Below, one piece after another: positions 23,331 through 34,996 of a DNA stretch of 64,000 nt. Numbering within the stretch: the stretch's first letter is position 1; each line of letters starts with the position of its first letter. The position numbers and the translations under genes are program-made. Source of the DNA: Chlorokybus atmophyticus (lineage: Eukaryota; Streptophyta; Chlorokybophyceae; Chlorokybales; Chlorokybaceae); assembly GCA_009103225.1 (NCBI GenBank), contig RHPI01000638.1:469823-533822 (forward strand). The letters run 5' to 3'. The notes under the pieces were generated by a model, which saw only the letters and a list, made by a program, of their open reading frames with translations, ran no database searches and was not told the origin of the DNA.

Positions 23331-25388
23331 CCAACTAGGTAATTGTCGACAAGATAAGGCATTCTTCAAGCAACTGAAGGTGACTGATGCCTATTTGTCG
23401 TTGTATATGTATTTGCATAGCATGACGACACACGACTGTCACTGACTGCTAGCATTGTGTGCATGTGCTGTGTACAGGTACTTGAGGTGTGTACAATGTC
23501 TCTCAGTTACTTGCCAAGGCTTGTAGTTCGATGATTATGTGACTTGAACGCCTGCAGCTCTGTTGTATATCGTAGGGATGCAAGTTTTAGGGTTAAGGTT
23601 ACGGTTAGTTCTCACAGTTGAGCAAGAAGCAATGTGCACAGTGTATCCAGGACGCATGAATTTAGTTATTGTGCCAGTCATGAAAGAAGTAAGCATCAAA
23701 GTTTGATGTTGAGGTATAAGCATGTGCACCGTGCATCAAAAACGCATGCATTCTAGCTTGCCCTTGCGACTGCGGTGTCAGGTGGAGTTGTGATGGGCTG
23801 GGCGTTAGCACGGGGTTTTGCTGCAATTAGTTGGCAAAGAGTGGCTGCTGCGGGTTGGCGATGGTTGTCTGGTTGAACATCGGGGGCAATGTGGACTTGG
23901 GGCGCCGACCTCCACGACGAGGTGCACCTACAGATGGACCACGAGGCATCTCTCCAATTGATAGTCGGGTGCCACTTGCTTAGCTGATGGTGGCGCTGCC
24001 GTATCCGACGCTGCCGCCGTCAGCTGGCCCGCCCAAATGTACGAGGCGCAAAAACGAAAATGAGGCAGTTTTGAACGTCTGTGTCCCGCACTGAAGTCGC
24101 ACTTGTAGTGCGTTCTCTCTCATGGTTGATAGTATGACTTATGCATTTGTACCATCTATGCTTTATACAACCAAGGGTAATGGCTTGGGCGTAACATATA
24201 TCGTACAACAGAGGCATTTCTTGTCCAACCTCAGCCATTGGCGTACAATGGCTCTGTCGTACTATCGATGGTACGACAGAGGCATTGCTCGACCAGCTCA
24301 AATGGGAGTTAGCGTGCACTCACCCAAACAACTTCATTGATGGCCAGATGATGGCACGCCAGGGCATCAGGTCCATGACGGGTCGAATGTCAGGCATAGT
24401 GGACCTTGGTTTGACTAGGCGACGGCGGCGGCGGCGGCGGCGGCGGCGTGGCACATCTTGCGAGAAGTAGTGGTCGTAAGAGAGTTCAAGCAGCAAGCCA
24501 GCCAATATGCGGCGCCACGTTTTAGATCATGGCAGGCGTCAGCAATGGGGCTGTCCAACATGCATCACTAATATTGGACAAACTGGCAGGCAAGCCATCA
24601 AGGACCATCATCACACAGAGAGCTGCTTGGTGGCTCGCTATCTGCAACAAGGAGTAGATCGGGAGCTGCAGTCCTTGTAGCCCCTTGTCAAAACCATGCG
24701 GGACCAATTGCGACTGTGGGAACAAGCACAAAGGAATGCAGAGGTACGCTCAACAGTCACATGCATTTTTTGCAAGAGCAATGCTTTTTTGGGCACAGTC
24801 CATGTGATACATGTAGCGTGGCTGCAGGCCTCCACCATTCACCCATACCCACCCCACAGTCAAGCCGACATTTCGAAAGCCAGAGCAGATAGACAGAGCT
24901 GGGCGGCGGTATACTGTTGTCAATCTCGCTGTGCACATAACTGCATGCACCTCCAATGCATGCCTACCTTCAAGGTTTGCATGCTAGGATGTGCGTGAGC
25001 GTGCAAAGTCGCGCGCGCGTGCCAAACGAAGTAGGCTGGGTTTGAGCACAGGAGCGCGTGGCCATTCGTCCGCATTCAACCAGTAGTGCATCAATCAGCA
25101 ATAACGCAGTCCATGCAATCATGTGTGCATCAACCAGCAATGCCGCAGGTGACTGTTCGAAGCAACTAACTGATAACGGTGTGACGCAGTTAACGATTGC
25201 AATTGCAGAGTCGCAAGCATGCAGCTAACCCATATGTGATTGGTAGACAGCACCACAATGCACCAAGTCCTGTTAGAGCTCATATGCAAGCCTGGATTTA
25301 ATCCTATCAACTAGTCCTTCAATCTCAATTGCTAATGGGCGCGGCGGCAATGCGGCATCAGTTTAACATGTTGGCCTTTCTAATCCCG
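23331..25388. other. No supportable gene; palindrome and CGG repeat
   Basis: Short frames only. A 30-bp near-perfect palindrome centred on CTATCGATGG lies at 24252-24281, and a (CGG)n run at about 24421-24449. The sequence is probably decayed mobile-element DNA. Confidence 0.45.
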
Positions 25389-26853
25389 ACATGTCTATTG
25401 GGGCAGTGGCGCATCCTATGCCAATAGCTCACGAGCTCCGTGACGAGTCTGCGATTGAAGGTGGCGGGGAGAGTGCACCCAATAACACCTTGTCTGCCCC
25501 CATGGCTTCCCCCGCTCCAAGCAGCCCACGGGCAATTGAGGTACGTCGCTGTCTTTTATAATTGTGCCTTGGTAACAATGCGTCAGCACATGCATAAGCT
25601 TATATTCGTCTTTGCAACATTGTGAGCCATCTTATCCTAAGTCCTTTATATAGCCCCCCTTTCTGCACGCACAAGTGGTCTCACTTGCCGCACCTGCTCC
25701 CCTCGCAGCCAGTGCATCCACCTTCAGCGGCACCAGTTTTCATGCATTGCCGTCTCCTCCACGAGCAGCACCGATGATTGTGGGGCAACAATTCTTCTTG
25801 CCGCAACCGGCGAGCCCATAGCACAATGCAACAACTGATGTGGCTTGTGCACCTACCTTACCCCACGCGCTGCAAGTCGCAGCCGGCAATCTGCCCCAAG
25901 CTCAGGTACTTTTATCAGTCATTGTGACTTTTGCCGTCGACAGTTGAACACACCATTTGAGTGCTGTATGCGCATGTAGGGGTCACCACCTGCCAGCGAG
26001 TCATCAGAGGAGCTGGCCGCAACCCGCGTACAGCCATCAGTCATGCTAGGTGGCCAGCTCGCCTCATGGGACCACTTCAGTGCTCTTACGGATGGTAATT
26101 GCTTCTACCATTCTGTGTTTTGCGCCAGGCCATCTGTAGCGCAAAGTGTCTTGGATGATCACAAGCATTCCAGCTCGTGCGGGTTTTAAGCCATGCTGGA
26201 CACTATGAACGACGACGGCAGGGGGGACACTCTCCGCCAAATCATCGCCCGCTGTCGATACAGATGTGGCGAGCAGAATCCTAGACTTCTGCAAAGCCCC
26301 TGGTGTCGCGGGAGAGATGGCGTAGTATTACGCCAAACTGCTTGCAACCATGTTGGCTGTTGTTAATTGCAACATTGACATAGCCATGGCTAAGGTGCAA
26401 CAAATTGTGCGGAGAAAAGCAGTATACGTGGAGCACCTGCAAATGACCATGTTTTTCAACAAGCTGGGCTTGTTGATTGGCTGCGGAACCGTTTAGCGTG
26501 AGCATGGGGAGTGGGTGCTACGGCCCGTCAGCGCAGTTTGGGTTGGAAATAATGAAGCCCCCAACTCAGTCCTCGTGGTGGGCACTGCTTCTGATGAGCT
26601 AGAAGCACACCTTTGGCTGCTCAAGCCTGCAAGCACCGAACAATGGTCGTGGCCTATGCATGAAGCGCCACCGAAGGTAATAGACTTAATCAGAGAGTAT
26701 CAAAATGGCGTTGCCAATCCCCCTCTACCACCGGCTGCTCCCCAAGATGCTGCGCCAACGCCTCAGGCCTCGCCTTCGTGTGCTAGACAAGAAGTAGCCG
26801 ACTGTTTTGCACCATCCTACCTCCCCTCAACCACAGCCACATGCTTGCAATAA
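25389..26853 (+). pseudogene. Decayed gene with OTU-type protease motif
   Basis: An ATG at 25389 opens a 50-codon Ala/Pro/Ser-rich stretch ending at a GT donor (ATTGAG/gtacgt). A further Pro/Ser-rich segment near 25710-25900 has an in-frame stop. From about 25980 an open stretch ends in LTDGNCFYHSV (26085-26117), which fits the OTU cysteine-protease Asp and Cys box (D-G-N-C). It is interrupted by TAA near 26188. Downstream pieces (26515-26853, WVGNNEAPNSVLVVG) stay open in other frames. OTU domains deubiquitinate proteins and also occur in several transposon families. No intact catalytic His region could be placed. It reads as a broken gene, possibly mobile-element cargo. Confidence 0.35.
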
Positions 26854-28610
26854 CAATTCAGCACCCTCCCTTCCTGCCGCGGAGACTCACTTGCCACCGT
26901 ACTCTGACCATCAGGAGGCATCTCCATTAAGAAGCAATAGTAGCTCGCCCTCTCCCTCTAAGCTTGCCACATTGATCTCAGCCTGTCTTGTCGGTAAAGA
27001 GATTGATTGAGGTGTCCTAAAAGCTGCGCTGAAAGACAAAAGTTGCATGCTCGACCTCATGAAGCAACATGAGGTCGTGGAGGAACATGAGGCAACGAAC
27101 AAGCGCAAGGCTGTGGAGCAAGAAGACAACGCCTTACCTCCTCTGAGTAACAGTGTCACGGAGAGCGTCTGCCATGATGTGCAGGTTGTTCGAATAAAAA
27201 AGATGAAGGTTGTTGGAACAAGGGACGCTGACAGGATCAAAAAAGCAAAGGTGAGGCATCGTTATTATGTAGTTAGAAGAAGCACGGCGCCTTGAAGCCT
27301 CACTGGAGCTGACTGTGTTTTTAGAGTAGGCACAAGTGGGTTTACAGCATTATGTGGCTGCTCAGCATCGTCCGAAGAGACAGCCGGTACGGCACGAGCT
27401 TCTTAAGCTTAAAGCACCGATGCGCAGACGCTTTAGGGGGCTCGTAGTGCAAAGGAGTTGATCGCCCTACAATACGCTCAAGATGCGCTGCATCACCGCA
27501 TGCGGCATGCCTCGAGGTGGGTGACAAGAGTATGCAATAAGTGGGAGCAAACGCGGAGAGTGCGGTCTAAACAGACCCCTAGGATTGGCCATGGTTGGAA
27601 CCCAAACACGATATGGACATCCGTGGTACGTTGTTGCCCCTCGCCGTCCTCGTTATAATGGTGTAGTTGCTGCCGCAGCAACCCGGCAATGTGCAAAAGC
27701 TCTGCCCGCGGAGTAGAACTTCGACCTGCTGCAACAGATGTACATGTTGATGTCGATTAATGCGGGTCGAGATGTGTGCCACTACCAAAGCAAATATACT
27801 AAGTGGCAAGTAAAACCATTCAAGCTGTACTTGGCATGTTTTAGCTAGCAGTGGATGTATGTTATACGGCACGTCGAGCTGATTCTATGAAACCTCGACA
27901 AAGATCACGATGCAAGCGATTACACCAATCACAACAGCCATGTCGAGGGCCTGATTAAACGCATGCTGAACGAGACCACAAGAATCAGCAGGTGGTGTAT
28001 GGCGGCAGATGGGCGTCAGGTGATCGAGCAGGCAGTGGAGCATTATGCTGCGCCATTTGAGTGGGAGTCGCTGCGCCTGTAACGCGATTACAAAGTTTGG
28101 TGGCAGAGGCAGCTTGCACATCCGCGTGCACCGTGCGTGCTGAATTGTTGCATTGAAGAGCCACCTCCCCCAGTGATTGGGGAGACGCCCTGTTGCAAGC
28201 AAATGATGTGCCATATCTGCATAATATCATAGCAGAAGAACGTGGCAATTAAATCAATGCAGCTACAAGCGTGTCCCATGTGCAAGCAATCTCACCCATT
28301 TTTGTCGCCACGCCTGCTGCAAGACGCCAATGTGTCGACGGTGATTTGGCCCCCGCCTTGATGAGAATTGTGCATGTATTGGGATTTTGTGTTGAATACA
28401 TGTGAACAACGTAGGTACATGTATAGTTGCAGCATGGTGCATGGTGCACCCGAGATCTGCTGTTGTCGAAAGCATTGGCTATACATGTGTATGATGACTG
28501 CCGGCGCATGAGTCAGTGCATGGCTTGTATACCTTGCTGGTTCAGAGCATGGTTGACAGCAACAAACTCGGACAGCGCTGGGTTCCATGGAATGACAGCA
28601 TAGTATTACT
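26854..28610 (+). other. Decayed coding-like region, RING-like Cys cluster
   Basis: Plus-strand translation gives runs resembling former protein, for example charged helical MLDLMKQHEVVEEHEATNKR near 27047 and a Cys/His cluster near 28150-28300 ending in CPMCKQ, but stops and frame changes are frequent. No family is assigned. It may continue the OTU-motif pseudogene upstream. Confidence 0.3.
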
Positions 28611-28639
28611 CTACGATCGTGGTAGTATGCGAGTACCCC

Positions 28640-28735
28640 TGTACTGCGGTACCATTAATGCATTAATGCATGGAATACCATTCATGTTGATATAGTACCA
28701 TGCATGGTACTGTAATATTGTCCATGGTACAGTCA
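28640..28735. repeat. Cluster of TACCAT/ATGGTA short palindromes
   Basis: An 18-bp perfect palindrome containing GTACCATGCATGGTAC lies at 28694-28711, with several flanking GGTACCAT, ATTAATGCATTAAT and CCATGGTA words within 100 bp. Confidence 0.7.
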
Positions 28736-29045
28736 CGCTTCACTTGAAATGTGACTCGTTTAGGGTTTGTAAGCTAGCAACCTTAAATTGATGCCCATAC
28801 CCTAAAGTCTTGCTCAGTTTGTGGGCAGCCGTGCCAATTTATATTATGCATGATTTTGGCGGCAGTTGTTGAATCCCCCTCACCTAGGAGACCATGCTTG
28901 GTGTGAGGGGGGAAGTGCTCCCTCCTCCCTTAAATCCCCTACCCCAACACCACCACTAGCCACGACGCCGCTACCGCCGCCGCCAGGGCAACTGCCGGAG
29001 CTGGAGATCCCCTGGCTATGGCGGTCGCTGCGTTAGCAGCGCCGC

Positions 29046-29237
29046 CATGCGGCTGATATCGACATGAGACTCGTGTCTCATGTCGATATCAATATTACAG
29101 ATAAGTAACACTACATTGGGGCCGTAACATAGGTTAACGGCCCTAATATGGCTTAATAGGCTGTATAATCCCGTTGGGACCCTCATTTAATCCTAAATAA
29201 GGGCGGGGAACCTCTATGGAGGTAGCACACCGTTACA
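29046..29237 (-). mobile_element. 3' LTR (inner part) of truncated Ty3 element
   Basis: Read on the minus strand, a polypurine tract (AAGTGGGGGGGAA) is followed at 29237 by TGTAACGG, the usual polypurine-TG junction that starts a 3' LTR. The far end of the LTR (lower coordinates) could not be fixed because no second copy is present. A perfect hairpin lies inside. Confidence 0.7.
29054..29091. repeat. Perfect 17-bp-arm hairpin
   Basis: Arms starting TGATATCGACATGAGAC are exact reverse complements around a 4-base loop, TCGT. It lies within the presumed Ty3 LTR. Confidence 0.95.
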
Positions 29238-29359
29238 TTCCCCCCCACTTAGGTTTTAATGTCCTCATTGAAGGGTTAGCAAAGCCCCACCACGAGTAAA
29301 GGAACGAAAGTAGTAAGAGAATTAGGGCCGAATCGGTAAAGATGTCTGCCAGCACCCTT

Positions 29360-31139
29360 TTACCGTCCGCGTGTGGACATAGTATTCCAGTACCCTCGAA
29401 GAATCTCCTGGCAGTTGGTAAGATTCCTTTTGGGCTCCCATGTATTGTGCTCAACACCATACCCTTTCCATTTCATCAAGTAAGGCGGCGCTCGTCCGCG
29501 TCGAGGCTTACAATGACTTAGCATTGCTTCCACCTCATGCTCGAAAGTACTGTCGCCATCCACTGCAACGGGGGGTAGAGGAGGTTGAATTCAACCGTCA
29601 AAACAGTACGGTTTCAATACACTCACATAAAACACATTGTGAATGCGTATCAATTTTGACAAGTGCAAACGATACGCGTGAGTGCTGACCCGATCAATCA
29701 CTTTAAAAGGGCCTATCCAGCGAGGGAAAAACTTGCGGGTACCCACTCCCTTAATGGATATGTCTTTGGTGCTGAGAAGCACCGAACAGCCCACATCGTA
29801 GTTGGCCTCTCTACGATGCGCATCAGCATGGGCTTTTTGTCTGTCTTGCGCTGCGCGCAAACAGTCCTTTGCCAACGCTAACCTATCCTGCATGGCCGAA
29901 GCCATCTCGCGCGCTGAAGGTACGCGAGTTATGTCGGTAGCGGGCAACTTAATGTTTGCAGGACTCAGTGGATGCACTCCATAATTCAAGAAGACCGGAG
30001 TTTCCTGCACACTCTCTTGCCATGCATTGTTAATCGCGAACGCAGCCATTGGGAGATAAACATCCCAATCAGATTGGTTCGGACTCACATAATGCCGGAG
30101 TGGTTTCCTCAATCACTTGATTGGCGCGCTCTGTCTGACCATCCGTCTGTGGATGGTAAGCTGTGCTCATGTTGAATATGTAAGAAGCTGCATAGCGACT
30201 TCTAGAGCTGAGCTACAAATCGCGGATTGCGATTAGACACGAAGTTACGAGGCAAGCCATGTAACTTAAACACATAGGCGACAAAAACCATTGCTAACTC
30301 ACGGGAGCCTATTTTCGTGCGGCAAGGGACAATGTGAACCATTTTTGTTAAACGGTCCACAAAAACTGCAACCGCAGTGTGCCCCAATGCTATCTCCGGG
30401 AGCTCAGTAATTGGGTCCATACTCACACTTTCCCACTTGCCATCAGGAACAGGCAAAGGTCGCAGCAACCCAGCGGGTTTCTGACGTAACGGCTTGTCAC
30501 GCTGACCTTTGTCACACGTGTCAACATATGCTTCACGTCAACAGGCAACGATGGCCACCAGTACAATTGTTGCGCTGCCTTAGTAGTCTTGAGACCGCCA
30601 AAGTGCCCAGCATAGGTGGATTGTGTACTTCAGCTGTGCATTTTATGCGCAACCCAGCATGGTCAGATATCACCAAGGCTGGCGCCCATATAATATAAGT
30701 TGTCTCTTTTGTCAAGCTGTTGTACATTCTCTTGTATAGAGAACCATGGGTCCAATGCATACCCCTGTGAAACAGCTTGCACAAATTTATCATCATGAGG
30801 CAATGTACCCTGCGTTGCAAGCAACTGCGCACGCATAACTGTTAACAATGACGGACAGCGACTTAGGGGATCTGCCACGTTGGTTCTGCCCGGCCGGTAT
30901 ATCCATTCAAAGGTAAACCGCGACAGGAACTCATTCCAGCGAGCTTGCCTACGCGACAAGTTTAGTTGTGTTGAGAAGTACACCAACGGGTTGTGATCGG
31001 TCACCACTGTGAACTGAACTCCCTTTAAGTAACATCGCCATGTTTCAAGAGCATGCACTATACCAAGCAATCCCTGCTCAGTGGTAGTGTAGTTTTCACC
31101 TGTGGAGGTAATCTGGCACATTGGATAGCGATGTAACAC
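29360..31139 (-). pseudogene. 5'-truncated Ty3 chromovirus pol (RNase H, integrase, chromodomain)
   Basis: Frames in coding order: RNase H from 31139 (TTTEQGLLGIVHALETWRCY, VTDHNPLVYF, RPGRTNVADPLSR), the integrase core near 30202-30468 (KWESVSMDPITELP, VDRLTKMVHIVP), the integrase C-terminal part at 29591-30112 (NYGVHPLSP, WIGPFKVIDRV), and a chromodomain at 29360-29563 (YLMKWKGYGVEHNTWEP). Gag, protease and reverse transcriptase are missing, and frames are broken between domains. The element starts abruptly at a tandem duplication near 31.1 kb and ends at the polypurine tract near 29.24 kb. It is inactive. Confidence 0.88.
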
Positions 31140-31341
31140 TGCACGTTATGTTGAGCGTATGCTTATCTCATGCATGTTGAAGATGTTGTCGCATTCAGAG
31201 TAGTCTTTTCAGTGGTAGTGTAGTTATCACCTGTGGAGGTAATCTGGCACACTGGACAGCGACGTATCACTGCATGATATGTTAAGCGTATGCTTATTTC
31301 ATGCATGTTGAAGATGTTGTCGCATTCAGAGCAGTCTTCCA
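31080..31341. repeat. 131-bp tandem duplication at element breakpoint
   Basis: The stretch beginning GTGGTAGTGTAGTT at 31081 recurs from about 31211 with roughly 95% identity, including GGTAATCTGGCACA and TTGAAGATGTTGTCGCATT. It copies the RNase H start of the truncated Ty3 element and adjoining sequence. Confidence 0.9.
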
Positions 31342-31438
31342 CGTTGTGGGCGTGGGTAGTTCAACCCCCTGGCCGCTGTAACGGAGGCAGACCATCAACC
31401 GTTGGAGAGTGCACTGAATTGGCTGCAGAACGCATTTG

Positions 31439-31792
31439 ATGGAATGCGAGCAGCTGATCGGTGTGAGTGTTATGGTGCATTGGCCGCGGGATGGGGAATG
31501 GTATGCGGGCATTGTTGAATCATTCAAGCAAGCATCAGGCCAGCATCGCTTCTTGGCGTGCGAGATTGGCGACGCATTATATATGCATGGTGCAATGGAA
31601 ATTGGCTTTGCAGGGCAGCACCGTATAGTATTTGATAACGATGACCGACCACAAACCATCAATTTTAAATGGCACAACGTATTCGCGTACAGGTACACAT
31701 CAGCTGACGGGGCACGCCATGTTCTGCGCGCCGGAGGGGAGAATGTCAGTCGCAAAATAAGCCCGGACGGCATCATGTTAGTCCCTGGCTAG
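31439..31792 (+). CDS. Tudor/PWWP-like small protein
   Basis: An intact 117-aa frame from ATG 31439. Residues 6-30 (IGVSVMVHWPRDGEWYAGIV) and the following IVFDNDD match the pattern of Tudor-like chromatin reader barrels, where a V-x-V-x-W-P-x-D-G-x-W-Y-x-G segment is followed by a strand ending in D-D/G-D. Such domains bind methylated histones or DNA in larger proteins. It lies 80 bp upstream of, and on the same strand as, a broken cytosine methyltransferase, so the two may once have been one transcription unit or one protein. The start could be elsewhere if a 5' exon is lost in the duplication just upstream. Assignment is by motif only. Confidence 0.5.
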   Translation: MECEQLIGVSVMVHWPRDGEWYAGIVESFKQASGQHRFLACEIGDALYMHGAMEIGFAGQHRIVFDNDDRPQTINFKWHNVFAYRYTSADGARHVLRAGGENVSRKISPDGIMLVPG

Positions 31793-31872
31793 CACCACAG
31801 CTAGCCTTGACCACATACACGCCAGTTAATTACAATCTTGGACGCACACGCCGACCAAAGGCACTTAATTAA

Positions 31873-32594
31873 TTCTGCGGCAGTGGCGGTGCTAGTGGCG
31901 GTTTATATCACGCAGGCTTTGACGTGACCGGGATGGACATAAGTCCCTCCTTTAAGTACACGCTGCCCTTCATACATCGCGATGTATGCACCCTGAGTGC
32001 AAGAAAACTGAGTGAGTACGAGCTCATATGGGCCATCCACCATGCCAGGCCTATTCAGATGCTATCTCGGCACCTCAATGGGCGGCACATGGCACATCCT
32101 CGAGACACCAGGATATGATACCACTCGTCCGACATCTGCTGCTTGCAAGCCAGGTCAAGTTTATGATTGAGAATGTGCCAGGAGCAGCTTCCTCTTTCAG
32201 ACCCAATTTGTCCCTTTGTGGCACGATGTTTGGCCTACCAACCTTGCGACACCGTCTGTTTGAGACACAACCAGTGGTAGCAACCCCATCAGCACGCTGC
32301 TCGCACGCGGGCAAGGCCGTTGGATTGCTATCGCCGCACCTGTCCGCTAGCGCGAAGAAGACAATCGTGACATCAAACGCGCCACAGCAAATGTACCCGG
32401 CCTATGGCCTTTCAAGCACTAGGGGCGGCATTGCTGCATGGCAAACAGCGCTGGGAGTGCCATGGATGACCTCGGCCATTACCATAGCGAATACAGTTCC
32501 TCTGGCAATAGCGGAGTGCATAGGGCGTCACATGCTTGAAAAAATGGATATGCGCTATAACTACCCTCATATGTTATGGCACTATGAGGCTTGA
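31873..32594 (+). pseudogene. Phage-type cytosine-5 DNA methyltransferase, frameshifted
   Basis: Two overlapping frames together carry the ordered C5-methyltransferase motifs: FCGSGGASGGLYHAGF (motif I, AdoMet site), GMDIS (II), PPCQAYS (IV, with the catalytic Cys), MIENVPGA (VI, ENV), LCGTMFGLPTLRHRLF (VIII), and a C-terminal WMTSAITIANTVPLAIAECIG (X-like). Order and spacing resemble the compact phage and bacterial enzymes rather than plant MET1, CMT or DRM. Motif I to II is in one frame and IV to X in the next, with a break near 32030 consistent with loss of one base. A TAA immediately precedes motif I, so the true start is missing or in another exon. There is no target-recognition domain of normal length. 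Likely horizontally acquired and now a pseudogene. Confidence 0.8.
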
Positions 32595-33248
32595 GTGTGG
32601 TGCACTATTTTTAGGCTTAATGTCACACAGCTGAGTGATCGTTGACTGTTGCATTCAACATTCGATTGTGGTGACAGTTGTGCGGTAACAGCTGCCCGGT
32701 ATTGTATACGTCTACATGCGAAAGTCTTAGCATACGATTAGCAATGCCTAACTGACTGATATGCTCCGAACTTAGAGTATTGAGACTTTTGAAGGATTAG
32801 CATGCACATGTAGCTGAGGCAAGCATAGACACACAGAGACAAAGCTACCGCCACCAGAGCATACACAAGTCACATCACATTCATCTATTACAAGTTGTCC
32901 GCTGGTTCTTATACCAGCTAGTTACACACACGTCTACGTTTGCAAGCACTGCGTAAGCTATACTCAACCTTTTGACGCGCTCTAAGCTGTGTTGTCTTCC
33001 TTACAACCAGAGCTTTTCAACAAGCTCTTACACGCCTAATACGAGTAAGTATACGCGGAGAAGCAGTTGGTAAGGCTCTAGTCTGGAGTCAGGAGTCTGG
33101 TCCGACGACGCCATCTTGCTAAGTCCGGACCTAGTGCTCGTCCTTACGACCTTCTATTCTTGTGTGGAGGGTCGATGCTGATCGTATGTAGGAATGACTC
33201 TCAACACTCCCACGCGAGCAGCTTGACCTCCAACGCTTGCTCCTGTAC

Positions 33249-34527
33249 TCAAACACAGATGCCAAGTCCTGCGCAACAAGTCCTGAACTTGAGCGGTGAC
33301 AATGGCTTTGTCATAAAGTACGCTAGCATGCCCTCAGTGTTGCAGTACCGGAACTCCACCTCCTTCCTTGTGACTCTGTCACGCACAAAGTGATGCATGA
33401 CATCAATGTGCTTCGTCCTTGCCGAGGCGATAGGGTGCTTCAACAACTTAATGGCTCCTTGGTTGTCACAGTTGATGACGATGCACGCCATGGGGTGCTC
33501 CAAGTCTGCCATGAGCTTGCGAAGCCAGAGTGCCTCCTTCACTGCTGCTGCCGCTGCCATGTACTCAGCCTCTGATGTAGATGCTGCTGTTGTTGGCTGC
33601 AGCCTGCTGTTCCAGCTCACCACGCCTCCGTTCAGCTTGAAGACGTAGCCTGTAGTGGACCTCCTGCTGTTGAGGTCACCAGCAAAGTCTGAGTCGCAGT
33701 AGCCCTCCAACGCAATGCTTCCAAACTTGATGCCAACTGTTGCGCTCCCAGCAACATAGCGTAGTACTCCCTTTGCTGCCTTCCAGTGCTCCATGCTCGG
33801 TGCAGACATGTAGCGAGCAAGTACTCCCACAGCATGTGCAACATCGGGACGTGTGCACACTGCCAGATAGAGCATGCTGCCTACCAGCTCACCATATGGA
33901 TACTGAGCCTTGTCGAGTACCTCCTCATCCTTTGCCTTGATGAGGGCAGTGCCAAGTGCCAACGGTGTGGTCTTGGTCTTCGCTTCATTGAGCGAAAACT
34001 TGGTGACGAGTCTTCTCACCATTTGCTCCTGACTAATCTTGATTGTGCGTGCAGCCCTGTCGCGCTCAACCACCATGCCAAGGAACCACTTAGCCTCTCC
34101 AAGATGACGAACTGAAAATGCTTGCTGTAGAGCAAGTTTCATCTCCTGCAGGTGGTGCACCTGCCTGGCGGTGATGATGTCATCAACATACACGAGCAGC
34201 CAGACCTTGTTGTCTGCATGGATGAAGAGCCCAGGGTCTGCAGAGGATGCGGTGAAGCCAAGTGCCTCCAGCTCCTTGGTGAGCTTGATGTGCCACATAC
34301 GCGGTGCCTGTCGCAGCCCGTACAGTGCCTTGATCAGCTTGCACGCTGTGCCTCTCTCCCCTTCTTCATATCCAGGTGGTTGCTCGATGAAGATCTCCTC
34401 CTCCAGCTCTCCGTAGAGGAAGGCAGTCTTCACATCCAAGTGATGCAGCTCTAGGTCTTCAGCAGCAACCATAGCTAGCAGTGCACGGAAGGTGGTATGC
34501 TTACTTGCAGGTGCAAACACTTCGTTG
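33249..34527 (-). pseudogene. Copia reverse transcriptase (most) and RNase H
   Basis: The frame carries EVFAPASKHTTFRALLA, HHLDVKTAFLYGELEE, the catalytic YVDDI box (LLVYVDDIITA) and RNase H motifs (GYCDSDFAGD, TSEAEYMAAA). Its N-terminal continuation lies beyond the inserted LTR at 34528-34996, so the RT is split. Apart from that the catalytic box is intact. Confidence 0.92.
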
Positions 34528-34996
34528 TGTTGAGATTCGGACACTACTGACCATGCATGAAGTTGGTGCAAGCACAAGTACACACACTCTACCAGAGCAT
34601 ACACACAAGGTTGATCCAAAAGGCTTTCTAAGGATTACAACAAAGTCACACCGCGGGCTTTTATACCCGCCAGTTCTGCACCTGTCTACTCTAGAAGCCA
34701 CCACGACTTCTACACTCAACCGATTCCTGCGCTCTAAGTTGCACCACGTAGCTACTTTTAAGAGCTTTGCAACAAGCTATGACACGCGCCATACAATGAC
34801 GTAACCACCGAGCTACAACGTTTCTTCTACAGCGCCTGGAAGTCTCCAGACTCCGGACTCGACTCCGCGCCTGGAACCTTCTCGACTGAAGTCCTCGCCT
34901 GGACCTTTCTCGACTGGCACCTTCTCGCGCCTGAATCTTCTCGCGGCTATTCTTATCCACAGGGCAAGCTGACCGGATACAAAAATATCCTCTACA
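34528..34996 (-). mobile_element. Solo LTR nested in copia RT gene
   Basis: The 469-bp insert starts TGTTGAGATTC, ends ATCCTCTACA on the plus strand, and is flanked by the 5-bp duplication CGTTG (34523-34527 and 34997-35001). Removing it rejoins the RT at QQEGVDF / EVFAP. It shares blocks such as ACCAGAGCATACACA with the host copia LTR in the same relative orientation, so it belongs to a related copia family and shows recombination of two LTRs. Confidence 0.93.

Noticed and set aside
23575-23610. Telomere-like GGGTTA text
   Set aside because: Only one or two imperfect units occur, not an array.
34528-34996. Intron within the copia RT
   Set aside because: The ends are TG...CA with a 5-bp duplication, which is an LTR insertion and not a GT-AG intron.
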